Below are positions 1-11,195 of a DNA stretch of 64,000 bases, in pieces. The stretch comes from Spisula solida (Eukaryota > Mollusca > Bivalvia > Venerida > Mactridae): the NCBI GenBank assembly GCA_947247005.1, contig OX365953.1, positions 1,369,001-1,433,000 of the forward strand. The letters are read 5' to 3'. The notes under the pieces are model-generated. The model worked only from the letters and a program-made list of their open reading frames with translations, was not told where the DNA came from and ran no database searches. The translations under genes were made by a program, and so were the position numbers. The stretch's first letter is position 1, and every line of letters begins with the position of its first letter.

Positions 1-3000
1 ACATGTGTCCTAATTCACTCACAGCGTGCTCCAAGTAAGTAGGAAATCACTGTTTTTTCTGGATCTCTGGTTGGATTGGAAGATTGTATGCAACTGTTCA
101 CCTTATCCACTGGTCTGGCCCCGATCTCCCGAAGAATCTCCTGTAGAAATCTCATCTCAAATTAGAGTCAGAATTTTAGATAGATCTGATTTTCGAGCTC
201 TTAATTTTACCATAATAAACTCAGAATATTGTTTCTGTGTTGAGATGCCCATTTTGAGCCCAGCGTCTCATAGAAATTACCTCAAAGACACATACCAATA
301 TTTGAGATGAGATTTAGCTCAACTTGAGATGCTTTGGGAGATCGGGGCCAGATATCAATGAAACTTTACATGGATGCTTGGAACCAAGCCTAGTTGTGCA
401 TACTGTCAGAAATTTTAGAACAGATTAGTTATGGCCCTTTGTGGGAGACAGACGTTTTTGTGTCAATAACCTTTTAGTTCTTAGCAACACCATGGTATAT
501 TTTTATCAATGCAGGAGTTCCACTAAGTCGTGAATCTGAAGGGTCATTTTGATACTTTTGACTAAATTTTACCATTTATAGGCAAAATACCCCTGATTTT
601 AAGTGAAAATAACACTTCAAACACATATCTTGAGGGTCAAAATGTGGCCTTTTGGAAATTACAGGAGTCAAAACCCCTACTCCTGAATCAAATGTAACCC
701 CTGCAATATAGTGAATAAAATGCCTTGATTAAAAAAAACACTTCAATGATACACTTAAACTTGTGTTTGAACAGATTACTCTGTGATGCTGTGATGAATT
801 TCCAAAATAACCAGGAGGAGGTTACACTGATAGTTAACCCAGAGAGAATTATCCTAAAGAACTATGTGGAAGATGAGCCAGGTATGCAGGCAATCTCATT
901 AAAATCAGACCCTAACATTTACTCCATTCCTTTACGCTCTTAGAGATACATTCATGCCATGTTTCGCAAACCCCTTTGCGTGAGATTGGTGATGGAAATG
1001 CAGGAGATTTCATTAAAATGCAGGAGATTTTCCTTGCTGAAATGTTAGACTTAAAAGTATTTAAGTTTATAGGCTGTTTTCACTGATCTTAATTTGATGA
1101 CAATACCATGCATGCTTCATGTAGCAATTTAAACTAATATTTGTCATCATTTTCATAATGTAAACAAAAATGTCAGATTCTGGTTTGTCCATGAAATGCG
1201 TGAGATTTGATGAATTGGCCTCTGATCATGCAGGAGTAGAGTCTCAAATGCAGGAGACTCACGAATGATGCAGGAGATCTGGCATGTATGGAGTTATGAC
1301 CTCCTTAGGTAAAAGTCCTTCTGAAATTGTGAAGTATCCCGAAAGATGAAGACTACCTCAACTTTATCAGTTGACCATGTCTCTAAAATACGAATACACT
1401 CCCTCCACTAGGCTCGAAACTAACACTGATCTGCTGGTCTAAGACCCCTGGTTTTCACGGAGGACCACTACTCTTAGAATGCAGATGGCCCATTTACCAC
1501 CAAAGATTTCCAAGAAATATTTTAAACATAATCTTACCTCTTTTAAATGCATGTAAACTGATAACGCAAATTGTAGAATGAAATCTCATTAACTATTCAA
1601 AATAAAACCATATGTAGTAAGAATACAATTGCACTGTATGATGAAAGTTATTTTTTAATTGCTCAATAATCAGTAGGACCACCTAGAATTATGTCAGACC
1701 AGCATGTTTCATAAGCTGCTTGTCATTCTAGTCATGACAAAAAATAAGTTAGTGTCAAGCCCTGCTCCAAATTTATAGATTTAAAACCCATCCCCCAAGT
1801 TGGAAAATAGCCTGTGGTGGAAATCATTGAGTTGCCTCATATTAAATCATGTTAAAACAATTTGTTTATAATTTTTTTTTGTGTGCTTAGAAAATTATTC
1901 AAGTGCTGATGTTTCGTGCCTGACATTATTTTTCAGACCCTAACAAAGTGATGCATACTAACTTAAGTTTGGAACCCGCAGAGTTTGATTACTGCCAGAT
2001 AGGAGTGGATACTGAAGTCACCTTCTGTCTCAAAGAGTTACGGGTAAGAAAGCTAGACATGGTTGTTATACCCCCACAAACAAAGCTTGAAGGGGGTATA
2101 CTGGAGTCACCATGTTGGTTGGTCTGTTCTGTTAGCAAAGTCATGTCCGCTTTGTAACTTTGTTGTTTTTTACTGGATACTTGAATTGCTTGGTACTGGA
2201 TTTTAAAATTGCATGTATAGTCATGCAAGTCGTGTCTGCTCTGTAACTTTGTCGTTTCTTACTGGATTTAGATATTATTCCTATGTCAAGGTAGTGCTGC
2301 GGGGGTATGATTCATCACTTTAGTGATAGCTCTCGTTTGGATTTATAGAAAATAAGTCAGTTATTTAAACAAAGGTTTTTGGTTATGATGAGTTATTGTA
2401 GTCAAGTTAAGTTAAACTTTATTTATTGTCGGATTCGGTTATAACAAGTAAATGTAAATTATGTATAGCTTTTGACCGACAAATAATAAGTACAATATAG
2501 CACAAGTAAAACATGCTGTAAATGTACACAAAATGAAAAAAAGATGTGTTTTATAATATAATTGTAAAATAAAAAAAGAGTCATGTTCACATCGACATCC
2601 CACTGTGTTTAGAGTAGTAGATGGGAATATGGTTCAGGATCAATGCATAACTTGATACTTCCTTGCATCAATAGAGACAATCTATGTCATCAACTTTAAG
2701 CCTAGTATAATGTCACAATTTTTACCTTATATAATTCTTGTCACTTTGTTTGTCTTTCTAATATGTAAGTCAAGTTCTACTCGCTGGATTAAACTATCTT
2801 GTTGAAATTTGATAGCATTGCGACGATACTCTTGTTTCTATGCCTAAACCTATGACATTTAACTCATTAAAAAAGGACCAGAACAATGTAGAGTCAAGTT
2901 TCACATAACTTTAGTTTAAATTGTGCCTATTAGTGCACTTTGATATGAGCATCAGTCTATGAATGTAGGATTCGAAACTACTTGTACAAATCAGCAAAAG

Positions 3001-6000
3001 TGATTGACTTTCCTTTATACTCTATACATATTTCCTGCTGAAGTTACTTGCCCACATCAATAAATGCCTGTCCTGACAAGGGCGAATATTGCAGACTGCT
3101 CAGCAGTATATATGCTGTGTATTTCAGGCCATACTTGGGTTCTCTGAAGTTACAACACTCCCTTTGACTCTTCATTTTGAGACTGCTGGAAGGTAACTAT
3201 GCTATGTACACTGAGTACATTATAACATGCACATGTTTTATTTCTCCATAGGTTACTTGTTAGCCTATAGCTTTTTTTGAAGACCACGCAGATCAATGAG
3301 TTTGATTTGTTTAAAGTTGTTTCGGTAGTCTGTTTCAAAACCTTACCTTTTAAGCCAAGAATTCAAGGTAGAATCTGCTGAATGCGCTATTTCCTGGAAA
3401 ATGCTATATTAGCAACTTGCATGTAAAAATCCGGTCATTTTAGTCAGTCTGCCATTTTCTTCCTGTACTACATATGTCAGTCATTTTTGCATCTACTTGT
3501 TCCCAGGTATCTCCACTTTAGTTCTTTAACCGTATTACTTTGATTAATAGCTTGAGTTCTTTCTAGTGACTGTTGTTTGTGTTTTCAGACCTATAGTATT
3601 CTCTATAGACAGTGATAGCACGTTTGAGGGTAACTTTGTGCTAGCTACATTAGCAGATCAACAAAGTCAGAGCCAGGCGCCTACACAATCTAGAGGTATC
3701 TCACAGAAACCTCGACCAGCGGCCAAACATTCCAGATCTACATATAATAAATCTGCGTCATTATCTCACAGCCGACCTTCAAACAATGGTGCCGCAGGAT
3801 CTGAAAGAAATTCAAGGTATTCCAGAGATTTTTAATACTGTAAAATTACATTTTTTCGTGCATATTAAATTTCAAGGATTTAGATAAAAATGCATTTTCG
3901 TGGGGACGTAAATTTGTGGATTACAAAACATGGAAGGGTAATCTGATGTTTCATATTTCATATTTGGAAGGTTGATTAATAGAAGGTGAGGACTCTATTT
4001 CGTGGCCAAGTTCAACAACAAAATCAACAAAAATTTAACTCCCTTGAAAAATAATGATTTTGAAACAGTAATCAATAGTTCGCTGGCTTAGAATGAGAAG
4101 GTTGCAAGTACAAAATCGATATTTTGAGAAAACAAGAAATAACAGTCCGAAATCTACTCTTTACATTATGGAAAAACAAGCTTTTTAATCTTCAGTTTGG
4201 TCAAAATGACCAGGTCCGATTTTCATGAAAAAAACAGGTTCATAAGAAGCACCTTGTGCTGCAGATTTCAAATATGTACGAGTGCTACTTACGACCTTCT
4301 CATTCTAAGCCAGGCTATCGTGATATTACCAAGATTTTTGATAATCGATAATTATAGCTGATATTTTTTACTTTCCAGTTGGAATATTTTTATACCTGCA
4401 GGAGGCCTATAGTGATTGTCCTGTCCGTTTGTCCGAAAATGTTAACCAAAACTTTCAAGTTGTTGAAACTCAAATATTTTTGTACTCCATCAAGGCTTGC
4501 TTTCAAACATGGCATACATGTTTACCATCATAAACTCATTACATTGTCAAAGCCATGTAACCAAATCAAACATTTCAACAGAAGTATGGTCCCTGATTGA
4601 CTTAACTAATTTTTATGGACAAGGCTTCAACCAGGGCACCAGTGTTTATTGAACTCAGATTGGGTAGGGCCTAAAATAAAATATTGTTTGTTTCCCCATC
4701 CCCTACCTACCCGATTAAAAAGGGCCCTACCCAAAATATTTTATTGCCCAAATTGAAATAATATTTATTTTATTAAAAATTGGAAGTGAAAATTTTTTTT
4801 TTTTGTTTGCTGGCTTCTTTCTTACCATTAAATCTTAGTTGGTTTTCACCTTAAGAGTTAATTCTAAATTTCATTATTTGTATGTCTAGACCATTAACTA
4901 TCATACTGAAACAATTCCAAAAAAAAAATATTTACCCTACCTACCTACCCATTCTAAATCTGCTAGGGGCGGGATGGGGAAACCAAGAATATTTTAAGTG
5001 CGGCCTAGGAATCACACTGCTTGCTGGTAGCGTGTCATTGCATAGACATAGTAAAGCACTACCAAGAAGCAATCGGTAACACCTCAGTTAGTCAATGGGC
5101 TCCAGGTTTCATCTTACAAGGGAGGTGTTACTAATGTCTGAGATTACGTTAACAGATATAAATACTCTATCAGTTTCGTATCAAGCTAACCTAATGTATT
5201 ATCGGGATACCGCACGTAAATGTATTGGGTATCTATAGGGTAATGGGTTAATGTATTATCACACGTTACAGGAAATCTAACGAGTCTGAAACATCTAAAG
5301 TTATGACATCAGAGTACGAGGAGTTTATGAACGATGATACAGAGTTTGAGGAAATGATGATTCAGAATGACACTACAGTGAATCATCAATCAGAAAGACC
5401 TGGTATAAACACTGTACATAACAAACAGTCAGATAATGTACCCAGTGCTCGTCTCAGTGTGACTGCAAGTGGAGACAATTCCAGGGGTACTACAAGGGGA
5501 GATAATTCCAGGGATAATACCAGGGAAGTGATGAGAAGTGAGTCACCGGTTGCAGGAGGTTCTAAACCTGGTGAGGAGAGCCCTGTTATACCTATTCTAG
5601 GATCTAAAGTTAAGGTAAGAATTTCAGCAGCACTTTATTTACCTATACTAGCATCTTTATTTACCTATACTAGCATCTTTATTTACCTATACTAGCATCT
5701 AAAGTTAAGGTAAGAAAGTTCAGTAGCTTTATTAGTCCCCTACCAGTTTTCAACCGAGGGGACTATAGGTTTTCCCTCTGTCTGTCTGTCCATCAGTTCG
5801 TTCGTCTAAAAATTTGGATCCTGCCATAATTCAAACAGTTTCCAAGCTAGGTTTATGAAACTTGGTATGTGGGTAGGTGCCAATAAGGAAATTATGCCTA
5901 TCTAAATATGTCTAAGTCAGGTCTTGATATAAGGACACCCGATCTACTGACAATTTCATAGACTGACATCATTTTATGGGGACAAATGTTTCAAAACGCT

Positions 6001-8180
6001 TCTTGTATCAATTCAGTATACTAACATGATTATGTTCGTTACAACAACATTTTGTTTGGTAAAAAATAGCGTTGTTGTATCGAAACCTGACTGTAGCACT
6101 TTATTGGCTCAGACTCATACTGTTGGAGTACCTGGGTTTGAGTTCAATGATTTTTTTTATGACAGTACAACCTCTCCAAAGCAACAACCTCTATAACAGC
6201 ACCTTCTAAACTTCTTTACGCCCACATATGTTCTTTAAATTTAACCTCTTCAGAGCAACAACCTCTTGACAATGGCCAATATGTGTAGCTCTCAAAAGAT
6301 GTTGCTGTATGGAGGTTATACTGTAATATGTGTGTACCGGTGTGTTTGGTGTTTTAATCACTCGTTCAATGTTTTACCTCTTGTATGAATCATGAAACTA
6401 AATGATGATAAAATAAGAAATGGAATGTTAAAAAACAGTGATAATCATATACAGGCTATTTTTACAATGGCTTTGAGTAGGAATTAACATCAGAATGGCA
6501 AACTCACAAAAGGTATACATATACCATAATTTTGGATTACTAAGTTTTGCATTTTGGTTCTAACTTAACTTTAACATGTAATTTTGTCTTAAACAGTTTT
6601 ATAATAAACATGTTATAACAAAAGTGATGGCAATTTAAGTGTTTATTGCTTGATTACTCATTTGAAGAATCGCCAATTCGCTGTGAAGCGCTAATTAAGT
6701 GACATGAGATTAATTAACGCGACATCTTTGCCTGGATCGCTCTCTGCTTTTAGAGTATGCTCAGTCACTCAAACATTGTATGTTTTATTTAGTTTGCTGA
6801 TAAATCTTTGGATGAAAATGATGTTACATTTGAAGAGACCGTTGACCACGAAGAAGAGGAGGAAGAGTGTGTACCAGGTACCCCACCCGCTAAACGTGTA
6901 AGTTCAGCACTTGTTAGTCCTCTTCAGGTTTTCAACCGGAGGGGACTGTAGGTTTGCCTCCGTCTGTCAAAAAATCTGGATCCTGACATAACTCAAACAG
7001 TTTCCAAGCTAGGTTTATGAAACCTGGTATGTGGATAGGGAGCAATAAGGGGATTATGCACATTTAAAAATATTTTGGTTCTGATAAAAATTGTGGTTGC
7101 TATGGTGACAGAAAGAGTGAAAAATGTCCAAAATCTGGATCCTGCCATAACTCAAGCAGATTCCAAGCTACGTCTATGAAACTTGGTATGTGGGTAGGTG
7201 CCATTGAGGAGACTATGCCCATCTTAATATTTTTATACCCCCGCAACAAAGTTTGAAGGGGGTATACTGGAGTCACCATGTTGATTGGTTGGTTAGTCTG
7301 TTTGCAAAATCGTGTCCACTCAGTAACTTTATTGGATATTTATAATACTTGGTACAAATGTTCACCACATCAAGACGGTGTGTCATGGGCAAGACTCAGG
7401 TCACTAGCGCAAAGGTCACACTTAGAGATCAAAGGTTAACAGGCTCAAATAGGCATGTTATTTGTGTCCGCTCTGTAATTTTGTCATTTCCTATTGGATA
7501 TTTGTAAGACTTGGTACAAATGTTCACTACATCAAGGCGATGTGTCATGCGCAAAACACAGGTTCTTAGTTCAAAGGTCAAGGTCACACTTAGAGATCAA
7601 AGGTTAACAGGCTCAAATAGGCATGTTATTTGTGTCCGCTCTGTAACTTTGTCATTTCCTATTGGATATTTGTAAGACTTGGTACAAATGTTCACCACAT
7701 CAAGGCAATGTGTCATATGCAAGACACAGGTTCTTAGTTCAAAGGTCAAGGTTGGCACTGGTCTCTTTATCACCTGTTGCTATATGTTTGTATACAATAT
7801 AGTTTTGTTTGCTTTTCTATTGGAGTCAAGACATAGTAATATGTAATGTAGACAATTGGTTCAATACCAGGTGTTTTAGATAGACCGAACATTCTATATT
7901 GGCTTTTTTTTATTGCATATTTTACCTGTTTGCATAAATGAGTGGTGGATATGCTGAGTTATAAATGGTTCCATAGTTGTATAATATATGTCTATCGTGA
8001 TTTTACGGCACTTTTGAACGCGTATTTACATGAAAACGGGGCTGTATAAATATGTTATAATAATAATTTCTCTATTTATAGTTTCGATCGCTGTTGTTTG
8101 GGAGTCAAGACAGCACACAGTCACAGAAGAAGCCGTCAACATCAATGATACTGGCGGCCGATTCAGATGAGGATGACTGA
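1..8180 (+). CDS. RAD9A: RAD9 checkpoint clamp subunit, C-terminal part (5' end outside window)
   Basis: RAD9 forms the 9-1-1 DNA-damage clamp with HUS1 and RAD1 and recruits TopBP1 through its phosphorylated tail. Coding exons read here are 1-38 (partial), 775-881, 1937-2043, 3128-3192, 3589-3816, 5272-5614, 6793-6897 and 8082-8180, all phase-consistent, giving 363 residues plus the stop. Visible family signatures are the second half of the PCNA-like fold ([11 protein letters not shown], then RPIVFSID and [11 protein letters not shown]), a long low-complexity serine/acidic linker, the conserved [16 protein letters not shown] segment, and an acidic C-terminus ending ADSDEDD. The serine there sits where the family has its CK2 site for TopBP1 binding. 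The end of exon 1 is uncertain: the strong GTAAGT at 35 breaks frame, whereas a GTAGGA donor at 39 keeps it. The start codon lies left of the window. I am confident of the family and less so of the exon 1 boundary. Confidence 0.9.
114..352. mobile_element. MITE with terminal inverted repeats, RAD9 intron 1
   Basis: The ends are inverted copies of TCTGGCCCCGATCTCCC; one base pair of flank is ambiguous. The interior holds repeated GAGAT motifs. Related, more decayed copies lie at about 36,405-36,650 and 37,140-37,290 in the 3' UTR of gene A. There is no coding capacity. Confidence 0.75.
500..720. repeat. Dispersed repeat of the 'GGGTCATTTTGATA' family
   Basis: The text around 525-690 (GGGTCATTTTGATAC, then a segment ending in CAGGAGTCAAAACCCC) recurs in either orientation at about 16,060-16,240, 8,213-8,400, 38,330-38,450 and 46,918-47,115. 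It is probably an old interspersed element; the ends are not sharp enough to classify. Confidence 0.6.
1405..1800. repeat. Dispersed repeat of the 'CGAAACTAACACTG' family
   Basis: A segment reading as GGCTCGAAACTAACACTG followed by CCTGGTTTTCACGG recurs at about 30,570-30,900. Shorter or inverted copies lie at 38,850-38,990, 55,314-55,435 and 59,309-59,462, with GACCAGTGAAAATCCAGAA as their common core. It lies in RAD9 intron 2 and is non-coding. Confidence 0.55.
2069..2300. mobile_element. Hairpin-ended element fragment (TATACCCCC...GGGGGTATA)
   Basis: It starts 25 bases after the RAD9 exon 3 donor with an inverted pair, TATACCCCC and GGGGGTATA, separated by about 15 bases. The GTCTGCTCTGTAACTTTGTC tract that follows is shared with the longer copy at 7,236-7,760. 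The far end looks truncated. Confidence 0.6.
3836..4070. mobile_element. MITE with ACTGTAAAATCA-type inverted ends, copy 1
   Basis: The left end reads TACTGTAAAATTAC and the right end is a decayed inverted copy ending in ACAGTA. An inner inverted tract has CCCTTGAAAAATAATGATTT at the right. Better preserved copies are at 32,803-33,019 and 40,083-40,298. This copy starts only 20 bases after the RAD9 exon 5 donor. Confidence 0.65.
4090..4320. repeat. Dispersed repeat shared with 60,225-60,480
   Basis: The tracts AGTACAAAATCGATATTTTGAG, GGAAAAACAAGCTTTTT and CATTCTAAGCCAG occur in the same order at 60,225-60,480. A partial copy lies at about 27,615-27,710. It is an old interspersed element with no coding capacity. 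Confidence 0.6.
4640..5000. repeat. Dispersed repeat of the 'TTGGGTAGGGCCTAAAA' family
   Basis: The left tract contains AAAATATTGTTTGTTTCCCC and the right one an inverted relative (GGGGCGGGATGGGGAAACCA), so the element may be a decayed MITE. Related pieces lie at 15,010-15,235 and 51,500-51,565. It lies in RAD9 intron 5. Confidence 0.5.
5590..5720 (+). repeat. Duplicated exon end and 5' splice site of RAD9 exon 6
   Basis: The exon end CTAAAGTTAAG with donor GTAAGAA occurs at 5,604-5,621 and again at 5,699-5,716. The two copies are separated by about three copies of a 27-base unit containing ACCTATACTAGCATCTTTATT. Use of the second donor (exon end 5,709) would add 95 bases, break the frame and meet a stop at about 5,693-5,695. 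Confidence 0.8.
5733..5965. mobile_element. Hairpin-ended dispersed element ('GTCCCCTACC' family), copy 1
   Basis: It opens with an inverted pair around TTTTCAACC (GTCCCCTACC and GAGGGGACTA), then a CTGTCTGTCTGTCC microsatellite and the tract CTGCCATAATTCAAACAGTT. The same order is seen at 6,914-7,235 and 32,005-32,250, and inverted at 38,065-38,305. It lies in RAD9 intron 6. Confidence 0.65.
6914..7235. mobile_element. Hairpin-ended dispersed element ('GTCCCCTACC' family), copy 2
   Basis: It has the same order of tracts as the copy in the preceding intron: GGTTTTCAACCGGAGGGGAC, a CCGTCTGTC tract and ACTCAAACAGTTTCCAAGCT, with a second internal repeat unit from 7,120. It begins less than 20 bases after the RAD9 exon 7 donor. 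Confidence 0.65.
7236..7765. mobile_element. Hairpin-ended element with ~170-bp tandem repeats
   Basis: It starts with TATACCCCCGCAAC paired to AAGGGGGTATA. Tandem units of about 170 bases follow, each carrying GTGTCCGCTCTGTAA (7,467 and 7,637) and AGGTTCTTAGTTCAAAGGTC. The right end is cut off near 7,765. It lies in RAD9 intron 7 and resembles non-autonomous Helentron-type elements in layout; that class assignment is inference. Confidence 0.6.
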
Positions 8181-8198
8181 GATCTCTATCAGTGCGAA

Positions 8199-8204
8199 AA
8201 TAAA
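8199..8204 (+). terminator. Possible proximal poly(A) signal of RAD9
   Basis: AATAAA lies 18 bases after the stop codon of RAD9. It is very close, so the second AATAAA at 8,867-8,872, which is followed by TTTTGAATTATTTG, may be the main signal. No transcript evidence is available. Confidence 0.35.
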
Positions 8205-8618
8205 TGAAAATCAGGGGTTTCATTTGACTCGGGTGTAGGGGTTTTGACCCTTGAAATTTCCAAAATGCCACATTTTGACCATCAAAAATTTGGTATGAAG
8301 GGTCAATTTGTCCTAAAATCATGGGTATTTTGCCTATAAAGTGGTAACATTTAGTAAAAAGTATCAAAATGACCCTACAGATTCAGAAGCTAGTGGAGCC
8401 CCTGTAAATTGACTCTGAGCTTGAGGTAACCAACCCAGCATCATAAATTGAATGGCCAGGCCATGTGCTAAAAGTGTTACTTCATTCTGGAAGTGATTCT
8501 CAACCTTCACAATTTTAACTTTCAGATCTTGAAGAAACTTGGTCACAATCTGTGTTTATAGTATTTAGGTCAAGTGCATTACTGGGTCATCTGGGGTAAA
8601 TAAATAGGTCATTAGGCC

Positions 8619-8767
8619 AGGGGTAATATTTAATATTGATCTTACTTGACTTAAGGATTAGGACAACCAATCAGATCACACCATATGAAACTCTTGGTCA
8701 GTAACAGGCAATATGATTGGCTATCCTTTTTCTCCAATTAAATAAGATCAAAATTGAATACCACCCT
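8619..8767. mobile_element. MITE with 'AGGGGTGGTATT' inverted ends, copy 1
   Basis: The arms TTGATCTTACTTGACTTAAGG and CCAATCAGAT are answered by an inverted arm ending in AATACCACCCT. The copy at 10,795-10,944 is almost identical and has intact ends. Confidence 0.75.
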
Positions 8768-8866
8768 GGCTGTATTTTGTTAATCTATGTATTTGATTTC
8801 TTGTATGTTTAATTTATGTGTTTTAATTATTTGATTGTTTTATGTATACATTTCATGAAGACAGAA

Positions 8867-8872
8867 AATAAA
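8867..8872 (+). terminator. Possible distal poly(A) signal of RAD9
   Basis: AATAAA lies in an AT-rich stretch about 690 bases after the RAD9 stop. The MITE at 8,619-8,767 would then be part of the 3' UTR. It is a sequence match only. Confidence 0.4.
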
Positions 8873-8937
8873 AACTATTTTGAATTATTTGCAGTGCATT
8901 GATCACAATATTTTGTCGATGCAAGAGGCTTATTTTT

Positions 8938-9436
8938 TAGCTCACCTGCCACAAAGTGGCAAGTTGAGCTTTTGTGATTGTTTTTTGTCCGTCGCCGTCT
9001 GTCTGTCAGTCTGTTAGACATTTCACCGTTAATACTCTAGCACTTTCAATTTTGCTTTGACCTTCATCAAACTTGGTCAATAGTTGTATCTCAGTGAAAT
9101 CTAGGTCAAGTTTGAACTTGGGTCAAGTGGGGTCAAAAGGTCAAATAATAGCAAAACCTTGTTAACACTGGAGGTCACATTTTTGCTTTGATCTTCACCA
9201 AACTTGGTCAGTAGTTGTATCTATATTAAATCTAGGTCAAGTTTGAAGTTGGGTCAAAAACTAGATCAAAAGGTCAAATAATAGGAAAACCTTAATAACA
9301 CTCTGGTGGCCACATTTTTTGCTTTAATCTTCATGAAGTTTGGTCAAAATGTTTTCTTGATGACCTTAAGGTCAAGTTCAAAGTTTGACCATATTTAGCA
9401 GGTGAGCGCCACAGGATCAATGATCCTCTTGTTATG
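8938..9436 (-). mobile_element. Hairpin-ended tandem-repeat element (Helentron-like), inverted copy
   Basis: One end is the imperfect palindrome AGCTCACCTGCCAC / GTGGCAAGTTGAGCT. The other is GGATCAATGATCC followed by TCTTGTT. The interior is about 150-base repeats built on CTAGGTCAAGTTTGAA and GGTCAAATAATAG, with a CCGTCTGTCTGTC tract near the first end. The same ends occur in opposite orientation at 53,281-54,519. The hairpin-plus-core-repeat layout fits non-autonomous Helitron/Helentron elements; no Rep/helicase is present. Confidence 0.65.
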
Positions 9437-10794
9437 AAAACAAATTACCGTTCAAGTCAGACAAAGAAACTTTATATTTTGCACCTAGGCTACCAATCAA
9501 TGTATGGTCTTTACACTTAACAAAAATATGCCTTGTCTTCAAAACTATTGTTGCTTCACTGTTCTGCAAATAGTGATTATATTTATGTAGCTGAAGATGC
9601 AGTTAATGAGAGACATAAGTGACATATAAATTATCTCCCTTGTAAGATAAAGCCCGAGGTAGACCAATTAGCATACAGGTCCTAACTAGTTGAGATCCTC
9701 AGACTTTATCCTTGTTTTTAACTGAAATATCATTGATTTTAGATATGAAATTTCTCACATCTGTATTACCCAATATGTTAGGGCCATACAAATTTATATA
9801 CCATGGTGTGTAAACAACATGCAGCCAAATTAATTATTTGATCTGATAATTAATGTTGCAAATATTTTAGCCTAATTACTACCATGTGCAACAAACAAAA
9901 CAGGGATAAAAACAGAGTAATCTGCATGATAGGACCGGTGGAGTTTTAGAGAGTAGTAAGGGAGGATAATTTACTATTTTTCCCCATTGGCTTCATATTC
10001 ACCTAAAGGTGCATTAATAGAATAAGTGATGCAGTGGATCACAACTAACACAGTTTAAGATATCAACAGGTTTAGCAAACAGTTGACCAAAAACCTAACC
10101 GTAAATAAGCTCTTATTTTAATTCAAAGGGAGGTAATTTGGAATGTATCAAACTGACTCAACTTGTACCATTTTCAGCATCAATATTGATTTTATTTGCA
10201 ACAATGTGTGTCTACAACATCTGAACATTTCCCCAGTCCATGATCGGAAAGCTTGAATAAGCAAAATGCAGTTAGAGCAATGTCAGTAATTCCCCTTGAG
10301 CTCAGTTACAGGCTTTCTGTTTTGAAGGACATGGGCAGTTTAAAAAGTACAATATTTGCACTTGGTTATTTCTTTAAGGAGCATTGAAATTTAACCTCAT
10401 GCAAGGTTGATACTTTCTTTTGTTGTTAAGTAAGACATATAAGCTGAATCTTGAGTGGGGTATGGCAACTAGGATTACAACATATACCTTGTGAGACGTG
10501 ACATAATAACATCACACATATACCTTGTGAGACGTGACATAATAACAACATATTCATGTTTAACTTCAGTTTTATATATTTTTTTATTTTATCGTATTCT
10601 ATTAACAATCCTTGTTTGTGAGATAAAAACAAACTTTATCTCTATCATATAAACAACATAATCCTGCAGTCGTACCATGGAACGACAGGAGTGAATTATC
10701 AGCAATAGAATTATCAGAATGCTTTCCTCTATAAAATAGATCACGCAAGATGATACAAACTAAGTCATAATAATAAATTTGACATAAGATGATC
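9437..10794. other. Intergenic sequence between RAD9 and PPTC7
   Basis: AT-rich and without coding signal on either strand. The only structure seen is a direct duplication at about 10,481-10,546 (two copies of a ~35-base unit containing ACCTTGTGAGACGTGACATA). Confidence 0.5.
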
Positions 10795-10944
10795 AGGGGT
10801 GGTATTAAAAATTGATCTTACTTGACTTAAGGATAAGGACAACCAATCAGATGACACCATATTAAACTCTTGGTCAGTAACAGGCGATATGATTGGCTAT
10901 CCTTATTCTCCAATTAAATAAGATCAATATTGAATACCACCCCT
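10795..10944. mobile_element. MITE with 'AGGGGTGGTATT' inverted ends, copy 2
   Basis: The left end AGGGGTGGTATTAAAAATTG and the right end AATATTGAATACCACCCCT are inverted copies, with a CCAATCAGAT / ATGATTGG inner pair. It is a close match to 8,619-8,767. Confidence 0.8.
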
Positions 10945-10946
10945 GG

Positions 10947-11195
10947 GCTGGTATTTACGAAACATCTTAGTTGAAAACTTAAATATTTTGACTTAAATTA
11001 CAAAGTTTCCTCAAATTAAAGACTAACCCATGTTTACTTAAGTTAGTGATTATTGTAGCTCTGTACACAATGTTTTAAACCTGTGCGGAAAATCAATTAT
11101 CTTAATTGACATGTTTAGCTGACATACTTAAGGAGTTTTTTATGTTTTTAAGAAAATTCTTAGTTTTCTAGTAAGATGCTTTGTGAACACCAGCC
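10947..11195. mobile_element. MITE with 'GGCTGGTATTTACGAAACATC' inverted ends
   Basis: The left end GGCTGGTATTTACGAAACAT is answered at the right by GATGCTTTGTGAACACCAGCC read on the other strand. It abuts the preceding MITE. The sequence at about 60,505-60,660 (GGGGCGGTATTCACAAAGAA) looks like a distant relative. Confidence 0.7.
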
